From Linum tenue (taxonomy: Eukaryota > Streptophyta > Magnoliopsida > Malpighiales > Linaceae), in the NCBI GenBank assembly GCA_946122785.1, contig CAMGYJ010000009.1:4494937-4558936 (forward strand): a DNA stretch of 64,000 nucleotides, read 5' to 3'. Below are positions 32,441 through 44,288 of the stretch, one piece after another. The position numbers were made by a program, and so were the translations under genes. The notes beneath the pieces were generated by a model. That model saw only the letters and a list, made by a program, of their open reading frames with translations, was not told the origin of the DNA and did no database searches. The stretch's first letter is position 1. Each line of letters starts with the position of its first letter.

Positions 32441-33514
32441 GGCACTCAGTAAACACAAAGGAAAATAATCGAATACAAGGCGGAACATCCATGACATAGC
32501 AGCTCAGAGGCAAAAGGAAGTTAGGCCTAATCCGGGACCAAAAAGAGACTAATTATTGTCCTAGTTTCTCAAAAGACAAACGAATTGATTTACCTGGACC
32601 CTTCGGATTTGTTAGGCATGTCTCTAGACACCAAGGAACTTCGAATTCCGCTTCGTCAACATGAAGGGTACAGAGCGAGTGGACAACGCAGAGTGAACTG
32701 AGGACACTGCTCTTTCGTGCGAGATTGTCGGTGTCGGCAGACTACTTTGATGGAGACAGAGGGCCTCTCGGTACTAGGGATTAGTCGTTTTTTTTTTTTG
32801 CACTCGATGAATGGGGGAGGAAGAAGGCAGCGAAGGAGTTTAGGGGAGGGTATGGAGTTCCGATCGGAGACGGTGGAGTTCACCGGAGCAGTTTGGTATT
32901 CTACACTCCTCGGATTGAAGGATTCTCTTTCTGTTTGTTTGTTTTTTGTTTCATAATAAAAGTTAAAAGCTAAAATGCAGTTAAAATTAAATCAAAAAGG
33001 AAACGACTGTGGGAAATATAGGGGATTCCGTCTGCTGGGTAGGGTTTCGGTTTAGACAATTCTGAAGGGTAATGGGCTCGAAATAAATAAACCAACCAGG
33101 CCACATCAGCTCCACGTGGCCCAATAAGAATCAGCGTCACCGCACTTTTTATAGCTTTGTGGGCTCTTAAACTCCAAGCCCATATAAATTATATGTAGCT
33201 GGGCTGATGGGAAGTATGGTTTGAACTACAATTGACATAAAAGACAAGCCCATTTCGAGGTTTACTTGATTTTACTAGTATCGGCCTTCTTCGATCCAAG
33301 CCCTGAGGACTGAGGTTGTCGTCTGCGATAGGATGGTAATTTCCCACCTCTCCTATCCGATTTCGCCCGAACTATTTGGACTTTGGAGCCCGATTATAGA
33401 TCCTAACTTTGACCTAACCAGCTTTGAACCGTTCCATTTTTAATTCGTTTTGTCTTACTCATATTTTAATGTTATTCAAATTATTTAGAGTGTTACTTTT
33501 ATTAGATAATAGTT

Positions 33515-33887
33515 TACCTCTATTCAAACTCGTCTGGGAACTAGGGGCCAGGAAGGTGATTCTCCAGACGGACTCTCTCATAGCGAAGACTCTCATCGAG
33601 ACGACTTCACATCACCACCCGCATTTCGTTGCCATAGCCGAGATTCGACGTTGGCTCCAGCGTCCATGGCAGGTTCGGATAGATCACGGGGAGGGAAACT
33701 ATGTTGCAGACTACTTGGCTTCTATAGGGCATAATTATCCGATTGGTGTCCATGTCTTTGACACCACGTCGAGCGTTTTAGCCTACTGGTTGTATTTTGG
33801 CAGGATCAGGGTTGAAACCCCTCGAGTTGTTAATGCATAAAGGTTGGTCGCCCTTTAAGCGTCCCGTTTTCCAAAAAAAAAAAAAAA
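33515..33887 (+). mobile_element. 5'-truncated LINE tail with RNase H-like domain and poly(A)
   Basis: The plus strand is open to the TAA at 33838-33840 and encodes an RNase H-like (RVT_3) C-terminus: WELGARKVILQTDSLIAKTL, then an HGEGNYVADYLAS block that corresponds to the usual REGNxVAD motif. A short 3' UTR and 15 A residues (33873-33887) follow. This is the end of a LINE polyprotein without its endonuclease and reverse transcriptase. The 5' boundary is approximate and no target duplication was found. Confidence 0.8.
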
Positions 33888-33892
33888 GATGG

Positions 33893-34800
33893 AATCATGT
33901 GGAATCTATACCCCATAATGTGTATCAATAATCTTCTTAGATTAATGTACATGATTCACGTTATAGATTCAATTACTTCCCATTTTGATTATCACAATAT
34001 TTATAGATGATGGTTTAAGAGTTTAGTTAGTGACTATGCCATTGTCTATAACAAACTTTGTTATAGTTTTATAGAGCATGCCTAATTGGTTATATTCGGT
34101 TGGAGAACCTATCATAAGCTATCTCATCTCAATAAGGTCACTCGAACTATCTCAAATGTAGGTTATTTCACATTATATGTCACACACCTAAATTTAGAAA
34201 GGGGATAATAGTTATGAGATATAAAGTTATAAACATTAGAACAAGAAATACCTTGATATAATTTTGATTAAAATATTTTCTTACGATTAATGATTATTGA
34301 TTTTAGTATATTCTTTAATATAAGGAAAACTTACATAACTAAATTTTTGATAGGTTAATGTACACAATTCTTAATCATTCGTGTCTAGAATAATGTGGAA
34401 TCTATACCCTAAACTCTATATAAAAAATATTGTTAAATTAATTTACAATTCACATTATAAATCATATAGATGATAGTTTAAGAGTTTAGTATTTAATGAC
34501 TATGTCATTGCTTACAGTAAACTTTATTATAGCCTTATAGAGCATGCTTAATCAGTTATAGGAGATATCATAAGTTATCTCTTCTGAATAACATTACTCA
34601 AGTTATCTCAAATGCAAGTTATTTCACATTATATATCATATACTTATTTATTTATCAATTTGATTCTTCCAATTTTGACAATTTTCAATGATGTTTTAAG
34701 ATTTTTACATTTAATAACTAAGACATTATTTATAGTAAATTTTATTATAGCCTTATACAGAATACCATTGACCTAGTTATATGAACAAATTATAGATTTT
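33893..34800. repeat. Three diverged AT-rich direct repeats
   Basis: Units near 33893, 34388 and 34660 share, in the same order, AATGTGGAATCTATACCC, TAGATGATRGTTTAAGAGTTTAG, GACTATGYCATTG, TATTATAGCCTTATA and GTTATTTCACATTATAT. The third unit is partial and most diverged. The origin is unknown. Confidence 0.6.
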
Positions 34801-37800
34801 TAGGTAAACTATTACTAAAAGAAAACAAATACCTAATTATAAATCACAAGGATTTACTCATGACAAAATTCTTTTATTAAAAATACCAAAAACAAGAATT
34901 ATTATTCATGATAAATTATTATCATACTAAAAATATATAAAGTTATTTCTTTTTATATTTAGTCACCTAAAATATTCTACTTTCATGTTTCTCAATTTAA
35001 TATTTATATATTGGTAATAAATATTAATATTTTTTATTAGGATATGAATTACTAACCTTATAATTTATTAATTTAGTTAATAAGTATTATTAAATGGAGG
35101 GAAAATCCACACTTCAAAATTCATGATTTAAAAGTCCAAAAGTTTTAATTAAAAATTTCCCTCATAAATGCCACAATGTTTTCCTTTTAAATTTGAGTGG
35201 GTTGTTCTTAGGTTGGGTTAGTTCATGGGTTGGGTAGGGGTTATATGACATGGCGGGTTTTAATGATCCAGCCTGGTCGAATTTTCACTTTATTCGGGTT
35301 AAATTAGGCTAGTTAGGGGATTATGGTAGCCAAGTCAGCTAAAAATGACTTCATTAATTAACAAAGATCGACGGAAGGTAACAGTCAGTGAGTTGACTTG
35401 AACTATTGAATAAATTCCAATGACCTCGAACAAAATCTAAATGTTCTAGTCGTAAACGTGAAACAATTTAATAATCCAGTTACCGAACTTGCAATTTACC
35501 CCATAAATATATGATAACTACGCAATGACAGAGGTAAAATCATGAAAAATGAGCCAAAAAGTCTTTGATGGATTTGAACTATGATCATTGAAGAGAGGAG
35601 GCAAGACCCTTATCAATTAATTTACTTTCAAAATTTTACCTATATTTCAAACTAGGGCTATTACCCTTCTGACTCCACATGGCTCCTGAGAAGTTTGGAC
35701 AGAATAGTCACCAAAGAGTTCATCAACCTTTTTACTTTTCTATTTTTCTTCATTGTTTTTTTTACAATTCCTTTATATGCTTTAGTCGCACGTATCAACA
35801 AGTGACATTCTGTCCGTCGTCCCGACAACTCCGATTAAAGCAATAACACACGTAACCCTTTTGGAAAATCAAAGCTAATTATTAATTGAGTAATTTTTGT
35901 CCGGATTAATCGAGGTATTCATGTATTATCATGGCAATGTCAAAGGAAATCAAACTCATTTAGTTGTAATATTGATCAAGAATATACCCACAGGCCACAA
36001 GTCACAACTCACAAATGATAGTACCAATGCTGTAGTTGGTTAATTTTATCATGGAAAATAGGTTGAGGAACAAAACTAATTGATTAAGTACGAAGAAAAA
36101 TTCATACCAACCTTTTCAATTCACTCGTTATTTACTTAGATTTTTAAATAATTGTCAGGGAATTAATTAATTTAGTGCATGACAAAAGGTTTGGCCGCGG
36201 TGTTTAGTTTGGAAGATGTGATGGTATGTGTGTTAATCATGAATATGTATTGTGATTTGTGATTGATGGCACGAGTAACCTAGCTCAACGTATACATTTA
36301 AGATTATTTTATCAGTCCTAATTGCTCGATAAACCCAGAAGAGTAAAATCCATAGTATGAATATGACGAGTAACTAAGGTATCAAATTGTCACCAAACTA
36401 GGCTTCATTGAGAACATTATTAGGAATATGTGAATTTTTGGGAAAGAGAAAGTCAAGGACTTTGGCCTATATAGTTTTTTTATGTACACATGCAAAATTG
36501 TAAATTTAAGTCGTTTATGAAAATATTCGCAGTAGGATATGAGAATAATTGTCCTTATTATGTGTTGCAACAAGGATATATAAATATGTTATTTATTGTT
36601 ACTAGTTGGAAGAGGTTGGGAAATTATTGACAAGACGATGCTAACAATGATAGAAACGAGAGAAGAGTAAGATTAGAATTTTGTTGTTTGAGCTGGAGGG
36701 GCGGTAATCGCTATATATATGCCAGAAGAGAAATATATATTAATATTAATATATAGCTTTATATATGTATTAATTAATATTCATACATGTTTCTCTAGGA
36801 ACATCACTATAATTAAGTATTGCGGTTATATAATTAATCCTTAATTATTCTTCAATTCTATAGTTAATTAGTCATCGCGACAGTGGAAGCACAACATCCA
36901 ACGAAAACAATGAGCTGCACTTTGAGAACTTAGAAGGCTAAATCAGTGGCAAACCCAAGTGAAAATGAATAGGTTGTCAATTGAAACCTTAAATGAAAAT
37001 TGTGAACTAAAACGTTACGTTGGGTCAATTTTTACCTTAACAATGATAATATTTAAATTCGAGAATATTTAGTAATTCTTAGAAATTTTGATTTATCGTT
37101 GAAATTTTTGGGTCCACCACCGAATAAAATTCGGATTATTGGTCGTTTGGCTTTATTTTTGACGCGTGCATGACAGCAATTATGCTCATCTAGCTAGCTT
37201 ATTAGTTTTGTGGATACAACTTATAATTGTTTATTAATTACTCAATCCATGTTGTTTTGCCCGTAAGACAGACGAGGAGAAGCCACCAAGAAGAGGAATC
37301 TAAGGAAACCAAGGCCCATTTTTTGTCGCATTAAGTTTTACTTTACAGACTTCGCGTCCAAGCAATTAGATTAACTAAAGCATGTACTTAATTGGCTTAA
37401 TGTCTCAATTAAATTCTTTTCTATAGTTAGTTCCCTTGGTTTCTCAGTTAATTAATGTGTATGATTGGACTCTATCTGTACTAATTTATCCATAGGGACG
37501 GCAAGTACTGGAAAAAACTAAATTTGTTCTTCACCAAGGATTTAGTTGTAGCGGTTTATTCGAGGTATTTTCACTTCATAATTATGTATGGCTTCACATT
37601 AATTAACCTACACGAGCGCATGAATTCAGTTTCGGTTTAATAGTACATCCCATTGCTATGTAGTCAGATCATATACTTGTTCAATTTATCTCTCCCAACC
37701 CGAATCTCATGAGACAATAACCTGTTTTATTGAAGGTTCATCTCTACTAATATAATCCAATCGCGTCCATTCATTAATCACATGAGCAGAACGGAACTAG

Positions 37801-38467
37801 GAAAGTATAGAGAGAATTTAAAGGCTCTTTGCTTGATTCATAGATTCAAATTATGGAACACATCTCCTTGATGATGTAATATGCTTAGTTTGTACCTCAA
37901 TCGGATTCATTTCCTTAATTACATACATTATGTTCTTAATTAGAAAGTACTTAGTTGTAATCCCTTACACGTGTGTGTGGTATATATTTAATTATAATTA
38001 TAGCTAGCTCCATATCGTTACATCCTAGGAGTACACACTTCCTTGTTCCATGGCCAAACAACAAGAAATATGCATAGACCTATATACTTAATTATTGACC
38101 AAGCTACGTACAAACTAAAAAGAGTTAATTAACCAAAGCCAATTAGTCATAGTTATGAATAACAACAACAATTAGTATATAATAATTAAATATATATATA
38201 GTAACCATTGAAATTACGTTGAAGCCAAAGAAGAGAAACTGTCCTAACACTTGAGGATTGTAGCTGTGATGGGGAGATGATGATGATCATCATCACATTA
38301 TCAACAATGTAGGTTAGAGCAAAGTAAGTAAACTCCAAACACTTTGCCCACAACAACATTTTGGTCCCTCTTTTCCCCATCTCTCCCTCCCCTATTTAAC
38401 TCTTTTTTTTCTTCTTCCTATCATCATATCTCATCTCACTACTACTCTAGCTCTCTTCACTAATGCC
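34801..38467. other. AT-rich intergenic DNA upstream of the SUPERMAN-like gene
   Basis: No supported gene or repeat family. An inverted AT-rich cluster around 36715-36790 (TATATATTAATATTAATATATA type) could extrude as a hairpin. The last few hundred bases are the presumed promoter; CTATTTAA at about 38392 is a possible TATA element. Confidence 0.45.
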
Positions 38468-38471
38468 ATGA
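38463..38471 (+). promoter_or_regulatory. Two-codon uORF whose stop overlaps the main start
   Basis: The sequence ATGCCATGA contains ATG (38463), CCA and TGA (38469-38471). The main ATG is at 38468-38470, so the uORF stop and the main start share two bases. The uORF is the nearest upstream ATG. Such a layout can lower or condition translation of the main frame by reinitiation or leaky scanning; no effect is proven. Confidence 0.6.
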
Positions 38472-39382
38472 CAACCGAGCTCGGATTCCTAGCCCTCACC
38501 CAGCTCCAGAAGATTGCTCAGTCGTCGTCGCAGAAGACCGAAAATCGAGACCACGAAAATCGAAATCAATCTCATCATCATCACCAGCAACAATATCATC
38601 ATCAGCAACGACAACAACAACTGATGTTGGCATCAGGATCAGCCGCCGCGACACCTCCAACCACGTGGGTGTGGAACCCTAGGGGTGGCAAGGCAGGTCA
38701 GGACGAGGAGGACGAGAACGAGGACGAATCGTGGGAGGTGAAGGCGTTCGAGGAGGATGCCGGGAACATCATGGGCAGCACGTGGCCGCCGCGGTCCTAC
38801 ACTTGCACCTTCTGCCGCCGGGAGTTCCGGTCGGCTCAGGCTCTCGGCGGCCACATGAATGTCCACCGCCGCGATCGGGCCAAACTCCACCACCACCACC
38901 AAACCCTACCGCCGCCGCCGCCGCCACCACCACCACCAAACCCTACCACCAACCCATCATCGGCCTCATCCCCTTACATCATCCCATCTACAGAATTCTC
39001 CACCGCCGCCGGCGGTTTATGCTTGCTCTACCAATTCCCAAACCCTAATACCAACCACCACCACCACACCGCCGCCGCCGGCGGAGGCTACAGCACCGCC
39101 ATCTCCTCCGCCGCGACCAATGCATGCACCACCGCCGATTCCCCCTCCACTCTCCTCTCCATGGCGCCGTACGCTCAGCACCGCCATAACCGCGGCCAAT
39201 CTCGTAATCCTTACCCGCCGCCAAGGCGAAACAATTCGTCATCTTCTCCTCCCCAATATTATGATTTCGGCGGCGGCGGCGGAGGAGGACAGCTGGCGGC
39301 GGCGGAGGGGAATGATAAGGAGGAGGTGGATCTGGAGCTGAGGCTTGGCCAGAGATCCACGTCATCCTCATCATCAGCTTAA
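38468..39382 (+). CDS. SUPERMAN-like C2H2 zinc-finger protein with C-terminal EAR motif, 304 aa
   Basis: This intronless gene has one plant C2H2 finger, C113-x2-C116-x12-H129-x3-H133, containing the plant-specific QALGGH helix and followed by [11 protein letters not shown], the signature of the SUPERMAN/RABBIT EARS/ZFP10 group. The preceding [10 protein letters not shown] is also typical. The C-terminus has the EAR repression motif DLELRL (288-293), which recruits TOPLESS-type co-repressors. The rest is low complexity: Gln/His runs (35-51), an acidic stretch (79-97), poly-Pro after the finger, and Gly/Ser/His runs. It is a nuclear repressor by family knowledge; members control floral boundary, cell division or trichome programmes, but the orthologue cannot be named. 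At 304 residues it is longer than SUPERMAN, owing to the low-complexity tracts. Confidence 0.93.
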   Translation: MTTELGFLALTQLQKIAQSSSQKTENRDHENRNQSHHHHQQQYHHQQRQQQLMLASGSAAATPPTTWVWNPRGGKAGQDEEDENEDESWEVKAFEEDAGNIMGSTWPPRSYTCTFCRREFRSAQALGGHMNVHRRDRAKLHHHHQTLPPPPPPPPPPNPTTNPSSASSPYIIPSTEFSTAAGGLCLLYQFPNPNTNHHHHTAAAGGGYSTAISSAATNACTTADSPSTLLSMAPYAQHRHNRGQSRNPYPPPRRNNSSSSPPQYYDFGGGGGGGQLAAAEGNDKEEVDLELRLGQRSTSSSSSA

Positions 39383-41089
39383 AAAGACGGGGGACAACAA
39401 AGGATAAGAAATTTCTTTTCATTAGTTATCTTTTTTTTCTTCTTCTTCTTCTTCCTTTTATTGTTACCATTATTTTTTTTCCCCGGTTTCTAAAACATTT
39501 TATGTTATAGTTTTTTTGATAATTTGGAGCGGACATTTTGTTAAAGTGAGAGTGAAAATGAGGGGGGAAAGGAAGAGATTTATTTTTTGTGTAGAAAGAC
39601 ATTTACATGTAATAAAATTCTATCAATGTTTCAAGAGACATTTTTGTTCTGTTATCTACCGTTAGAGAATTATAGCCTTCTTAACTAAAATTTGTAGCAA
39701 ATTTAGAAAGTATAATAAGATTTTAACCCCTCTTCCTCAATTACTACGATTAGAAGATCAGTCCTCCTTATTTAGATATCTGCCTCCATCGGTGTCAACG
39801 GGCGAGTGAATTTCGATACGTAGCACTTATTCGTATTGATAACGACGATGAGGATATGAATCATTGAATATTCTCTCAATCTGATCTCACTTCTTTCTCA
39901 CCATAACAAAGCTGGAAGTAATGATATAGTGGAAACTATATTAAGAAGAAGCCAACATGTAGAACAGGAATTCAGAAAAAAAAAAAGTTTTCATGGAGGA
40001 CCATAAATGATAACCCATGATGGGTTTTTTCGTTTTGGAAATTGCAGAGAAAGGGATAAGTTTGCATTGCACCGTCGTTTTCCACTGCCGATTTCGCCAA
40101 CGTTGGGTCTCTCTCTCTCTCTCTCTCTGAATGCAAATCTCTGTCTGGTCTATATTGCATACATATGGTGGTATTAATTTCCGTGGGTGATAGTTTAAAA
40201 ACGGTCCCCCTATTCATATAGATATATAGATAGACCAATATGAATTCGGTCGCAGAAAAATACCCTACCGCGGACCCTATCTCTCTGGCAGGCTCTGTCT
40301 ATTATCAGCTGAAATCGAGGTGTGCGTACTTATTGTGGAGAAGTTTGGTGGATCGATCCACTTTGTACTTAAAGTTTGAGTTTTGGATACTTACTCTTAA
40401 GTTGTCAATGCTCCATTGATGTTCATCATGTTCATGGAGCAAGGGATTCATAAAGAATGTAGATCCTTGAATTTAGGTGGAAGCTTGTTGTGAATGAAGG
40501 CGCACCCGAGCATACTTTACTGAGTTTAATCACGGATATCTATTCAAACTTTCTTTTTTCTCGAAAGAAACTCCTTGAGAAACTTTGTAGAATTGGATAC
40601 CTCGGTCACCAGGTTAAGAAACTGGGTGGTACATGTAATTCGCTAATGATGCCAATGAATAACTTGGCATATTGTTTATCGTGTTCACCAATATTTTTTA
40701 GTCGATATGAATAAATTAAAGAACATTCGCGGTACAGTCTCGGTGACGAAAGTCTCACCCTTGAATTGTGAGTCTTCTCTCCACTCTTCAAATGCCTAGG
40801 ACAATTCAATCCACGACTCCTTTTGCGGAGGATCTTGATATTCAACCGACTCATAAAGACCATGAACTACTCTTCTTCATTTTCCTACACTTGTTGCCCT
40901 AATCTCAACTCAAATTCACTTAAACCAACGCATTCATGTCCAAACATATTCATGTCATATGAAGCAATCAATAGACTCAATGCATGGTTTAAAGATCAAT
41001 TGAACTCAATAAAAATATGAGAGCACCTAGAAAGACTAATAAGTAATAACACATACTTTAGCTGTTATCACTTTCTCTTTCCAATTCTC
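39383..41089. other. Intergenic DNA downstream of the SUPERMAN-like gene
   Basis: The first 250 bp are pyrimidine-rich with CTT runs (39437-39453) and probably include the 3' UTR. A (CT)n microsatellite lies at 40108-40128. No other gene supported. Confidence 0.5.
40108..40128. repeat. (CT)n microsatellite
   Basis: Ten CT units. Confidence 0.95.
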
Positions 41090-41094
41090 AAAGC

Positions 41095-42212
41095 ACAAAA
41101 AATTTATCTTCTTTCTCTTCCCTGAAATTAAAAGCAGCAAAATTCTCTCCTTCTTTCTCTTCCTCTATGTTTGGGAAGGGGTGTAAATGGAAGGGGGTGC
41201 AAGTTTGGGGGTAAACACAAGTTCCAAGGTGTTTACCCCGTTTGGTTATTTTGTAGCAGTAGGGAGGTGTAAAACGTGAGCGTAAATTCACTATTTCGGC
41301 TTACCCCCCAAATTGGGGTGCAAGGGAAGGAAGGAAGGAAGGGAGGGGGAAGGGGGAGAAGGGAAATTATGAATTTTTAATTAGATTATAATTACATAAT
41401 AATTAATATTATTAATTTTTTCTTATATCTATATTAGTGTAGAAGTTGTTTGGGGTTGACCATTTGACTCAGAGAGCGAGTTTGTCAATGTTCGCCTAGT
41501 CAAATCGATATCTCTTAGTTGACCCGAATTTGCATTGAAAATTAGAGATAAGAAGCGTTTGTTGAAAAGATAGAGAGGAACAGTTTAGTTAACTCGATTT
41601 ACTTTAATAAGTAGTTAAAACTTACAGATTCGAACGTGTTTGACTAAGTTTGACCATATTCAATTTAAAGTTAGGCACGAGAACCCCCTTAGGATGACCA
41701 GTTACGAGATGGATTTCGAGTTTCGAGGTTGCTCGACCAATGATTATTATTGTTGTTATAAATAATTATATTTGAGCATCATTATATAATAATTATTTTT
41801 ATTAAAATTATTTTTATTTATTATTTATTATTATTATATATTGAACTTTCATGTTATTATTTTGTGATAATATTTTATAAATTGATAAATCTATTATATA
41901 ATAATATAATTACTTACTTTTTACTCTATTTGCACCCCCCTACTTTTTCATCCAAACAACAATTTACCCCTCCACTTACACCCTCCACCAAGTTGCACCC
42001 CCCAACAATTTACCCCTCAACTTTCACCCCCCTCGAACTTGCACCCCCCTTGTTGCCAAAAATTGAAGGCACCAAATGTCTCTTCTTTAAAATTGAAAGC
42101 ACAAAAAATTTCACCTTTCTTTACTTCTAAAAAAATTGAAAGAACCAAATTTCTTCATTTTCTCTTCCTAATAAAGTTGAAAACACCAAAATTTCTCTCT
42201 TCTTTTATGATA
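41095..42212. repeat. Two clusters of a degenerate ~40-bp minisatellite with C-rich flanks
   Basis: At 41095-41160 (two units) and 42055-42212 (about four units) the pattern is AAATTGAAAGCACCAAA followed by a TTCTCTTCTTT pyrimidine run. Next to each cluster is a purine/pyrimidine-biased block with GGGGTGTAAATGGAAGGGGG (41176 on) or its inverted relative (TTTACCCCTCCACTTACACC near 41960). The two outer parts are thus roughly inverted around an AT-rich core (41370-41930), perhaps an old inverted-repeat element. Confidence 0.45.
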
Positions 42213-42310
42213 ATCAAATTAGTCAATACATTTACTCTATTTATATTTAGTCGATACTTTGTGAAATACTTAATTAACCAAAATTTTGAGATATATATAT
42301 ATATATATAT

Positions 42311-42713
42311 GGGTGATTCTATCGTACCTTGGGTAAAATCAAGGGTACAACATACCTTGAGTAAAAAAATGATATCTAGACCTCGAATTGAGCATAGTTT
42401 AGCGTATGATATTATTCCCAAACCCTTAAGGATTAAAATCTAGGTCTTAGTTTTATAAATCTCATACACTAAGATCAATTTAATAAGAAACAAAAATCAA
42501 CGGCTATGATTTGTCGAAATATATGCAACAAATTACAGGCACAATCTTAGGGATTAGGCTCTTTGATTTAGAAATCTAAGACCTAGGTTTCAATCATCAA
42601 GGGTTAGAGTATAGTATCATGTCCAAAAATTCGGTTAATTCGAGGTCTAGATAGCATTTTTTTACTCATGGTATGTCGTACCATAGATTTTACCCAAGGT
42701 ACGATAGAAGCCA

Positions 42714-42715
<2 letters not shown>
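42311..42715. mobile_element. (TA)n-flanked MITE, copy 1
   Basis: This 405-bp element starts GGGTGATTCTATCGTACCTT and its inverted right end reads GGTGGCTTCTATCGTACCTT; the inverted repeats extend about 90 bp. It is bounded on both sides by pure AT runs (42291-42310 and 42716-42745). Non-coding. The arrangement matches what is known for microsatellite-targeting MITEs such as rice Micron, which insert into (TA)n. Confidence 0.8.
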
Positions 42716-42745
<30 letters not shown>

Positions 42746-42747
<2 letters not shown>

Positions 42748-43091
42748 GGAGTTCTATGGTACCCAGGGTGAAATCCGGGGTACCGTATACCTTGCGTAAG
42801 AAAACGCTATCCAGAACTTGAATTGACTGATCTTTCGGACATGATACTATACTCTAACTCTTAAAGATCAACATCTAAGTCTTAATTCTCTAAATCATAT
42901 ACCCCAAGATCAATTTAATTAGAAACAATAATCGACGGTTATGATTCGTTCAAATATAGGAAAAAAAATCAATGCACCATCTTAGGGTTTATAGTTTATG
43001 ATTTAGATAATTAGAACCTAGGGTTCACTCGTTAAGGGTTAGGGTATAGTATCATGCCCAAAAATCCTGCTAATTCACCGTAGAAGGCACC
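42746..43091. mobile_element. (TA)n-flanked MITE, copy 2, related to copy 1
   Basis: A 346-bp element aligned with copy 1 in the same orientation: the left end GGGGAGTTCTATGGTACCCA corresponds, and internal blocks such as AAGATCAATTTAAT and GGGTATAGTATCATG are shared. Its right inverted repeat is mostly lost, with only TAGAAGGCACC remaining before the next AT run (43092-43107). Confidence 0.75.
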
Positions 43092-43107
43092 ATATATATA
43101 TATATAT

Positions 43108-43522
43108 GGTGGCGTATTCGACGCACCTACTTTTTTGGGTGCATTCAGTGCACCCGCCTCATAATCATCATTCTCAGCGTGCGATTCATGTCAAAACGGT
43201 ATCAATTGTTGCTAATGATATTATGAACAAGAAGCACATGAATTTGAAAAAAAAATCATTCATAATTTACTTTAATTCGAAGGATTTATGATTTAGGGAT
43301 TTAGGGTTAGGGTTTAGGTTTATAATTTGGGATTTTGGGTTGGGATTCAAAATTGAAGGTTAAGGGGTTAGGGTAATGGATTGATTTGTTATGACTCTAT
43401 GTCATATCATCATATTATATTGAGAGTATTAATTAAAGTTCAAAATTTGATGTATTATGAACGCTTTTAGAGTTGGGTGCACTCAGTGCACCCAAAAAAG
43501 TGAGTGCACCAAAGTAGCCACC
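43108..43522. mobile_element. (TA)n-flanked MITE, copy 3, different interior
   Basis: A 415-bp element with ends GGTGGCGTATTCGACGCACC and (inverted) GGTGGCTACTTTGGTGCACT. Near both ends lies a self-complementary GGGTGCA...TGCACCC motif. The middle differs from copies 1 and 2 and contains AGGATTTATGATTTAGGG-type repeats. AT runs bound it at 43092-43107 and 43523-43539. Confidence 0.78.
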
Positions 43523-43539
43523 ATATATATATATATATT

Positions 43540-44288
43540 ATAATGTTATAAATTGTTTCAATTCTTATTATTCATTAATATTGATATTTATATATTTTTA
43601 TTATGGTAAATTTGTATTTTTTTTATTTTATTAAGACATGAACATTTCAGGTTTTAATTTTTGTAATGTTATTAAAGTGAATGTCAGATTTTGAACTTCA
43701 CTTTACGAAATGAAAATGACTTCACCTATAATTCAAACAAATAATTCATTTTCCAGAACTTTATATTATATAGTTTAGTAATTATTCGATATCGGACGGG
43801 TTCGGGTTGGGTCTACTATGTAACAGGTAAATTGGGTTCGAGTCAATCAAGTTGAGAATTAATTGTGTTATTGACCAATCTAACTCGGTCAATCGAATTA
43901 TGAGTCAATCGATTTACGAGTACAATCACATTGTGAGTTGGGCAGCTTGAGGATCATTAAATTTTAGCCGACTGAAATTGCATTCGATTTATGTTAACTG
44001 GACCTGGACGGATTACTCGAATTGAGTTCTGATTTACACCTCGTACTTGTACCCCAGGAAGCAATACTGGACTGCCAAACCCAGTAAACAGACCGAGCCA
44101 AGTCCACCAATAGATATATAAGACCAAACAAAGCCCAGTTCAGACTTTAGACATGTTAACTTCAAACCCAACGCAACATGAATTTTGCTTAGTTAGCAAG
44201 TGGTTTTCGCACGCTTTGGTTGATAAAATAATGGTTTAATTATGCTGTTAGGGTTCAATTAATGCTCACTCTGAGATAGTGATATGAA
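43540..44288. other. Intergenic DNA
   Basis: AT-rich; the part at 43800-43930 has GGTTCGGGTTGGG-like and AGTCAATCGA-like repeats that could be a transposon relic. No gene. Confidence 0.45.

Larger units (their letters stand above)
29129..33290. mobile_element. Inverted-repeat-bounded 4.2-kb segment of unknown class
   Basis: The left end carries AAGAAGGCCAATACTA and, about 40 bp on, GTGACGCTGATT followed by GGGCCACGTGGAGCTGATGT. The right end carries the same blocks inverted (AAGAAGGCCGATACTA, then after about 130 extra bp GTGACGCTGATT and the CACGTGGAGCTGATGT block). The flanks share only a weak CRATCC match, so no target duplication is certain. Inside are protein-like open stretches (for example 30782-31134, ending WKIASAYA) and GC-richer patches at 29400-29700 and 32650-32900, none recognised. 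It may be a non-autonomous DNA transposon carrying host fragments, or a host locus between inverted repeats. Confidence 0.55.

Noticed and set aside
38639..39422. Overlapping frames of 87-160 codons in the SUPERMAN-like gene
   Set aside because: Shadows of the CCN/GGN repeats that encode poly-Pro, poly-His and poly-Gly runs in the real frame.
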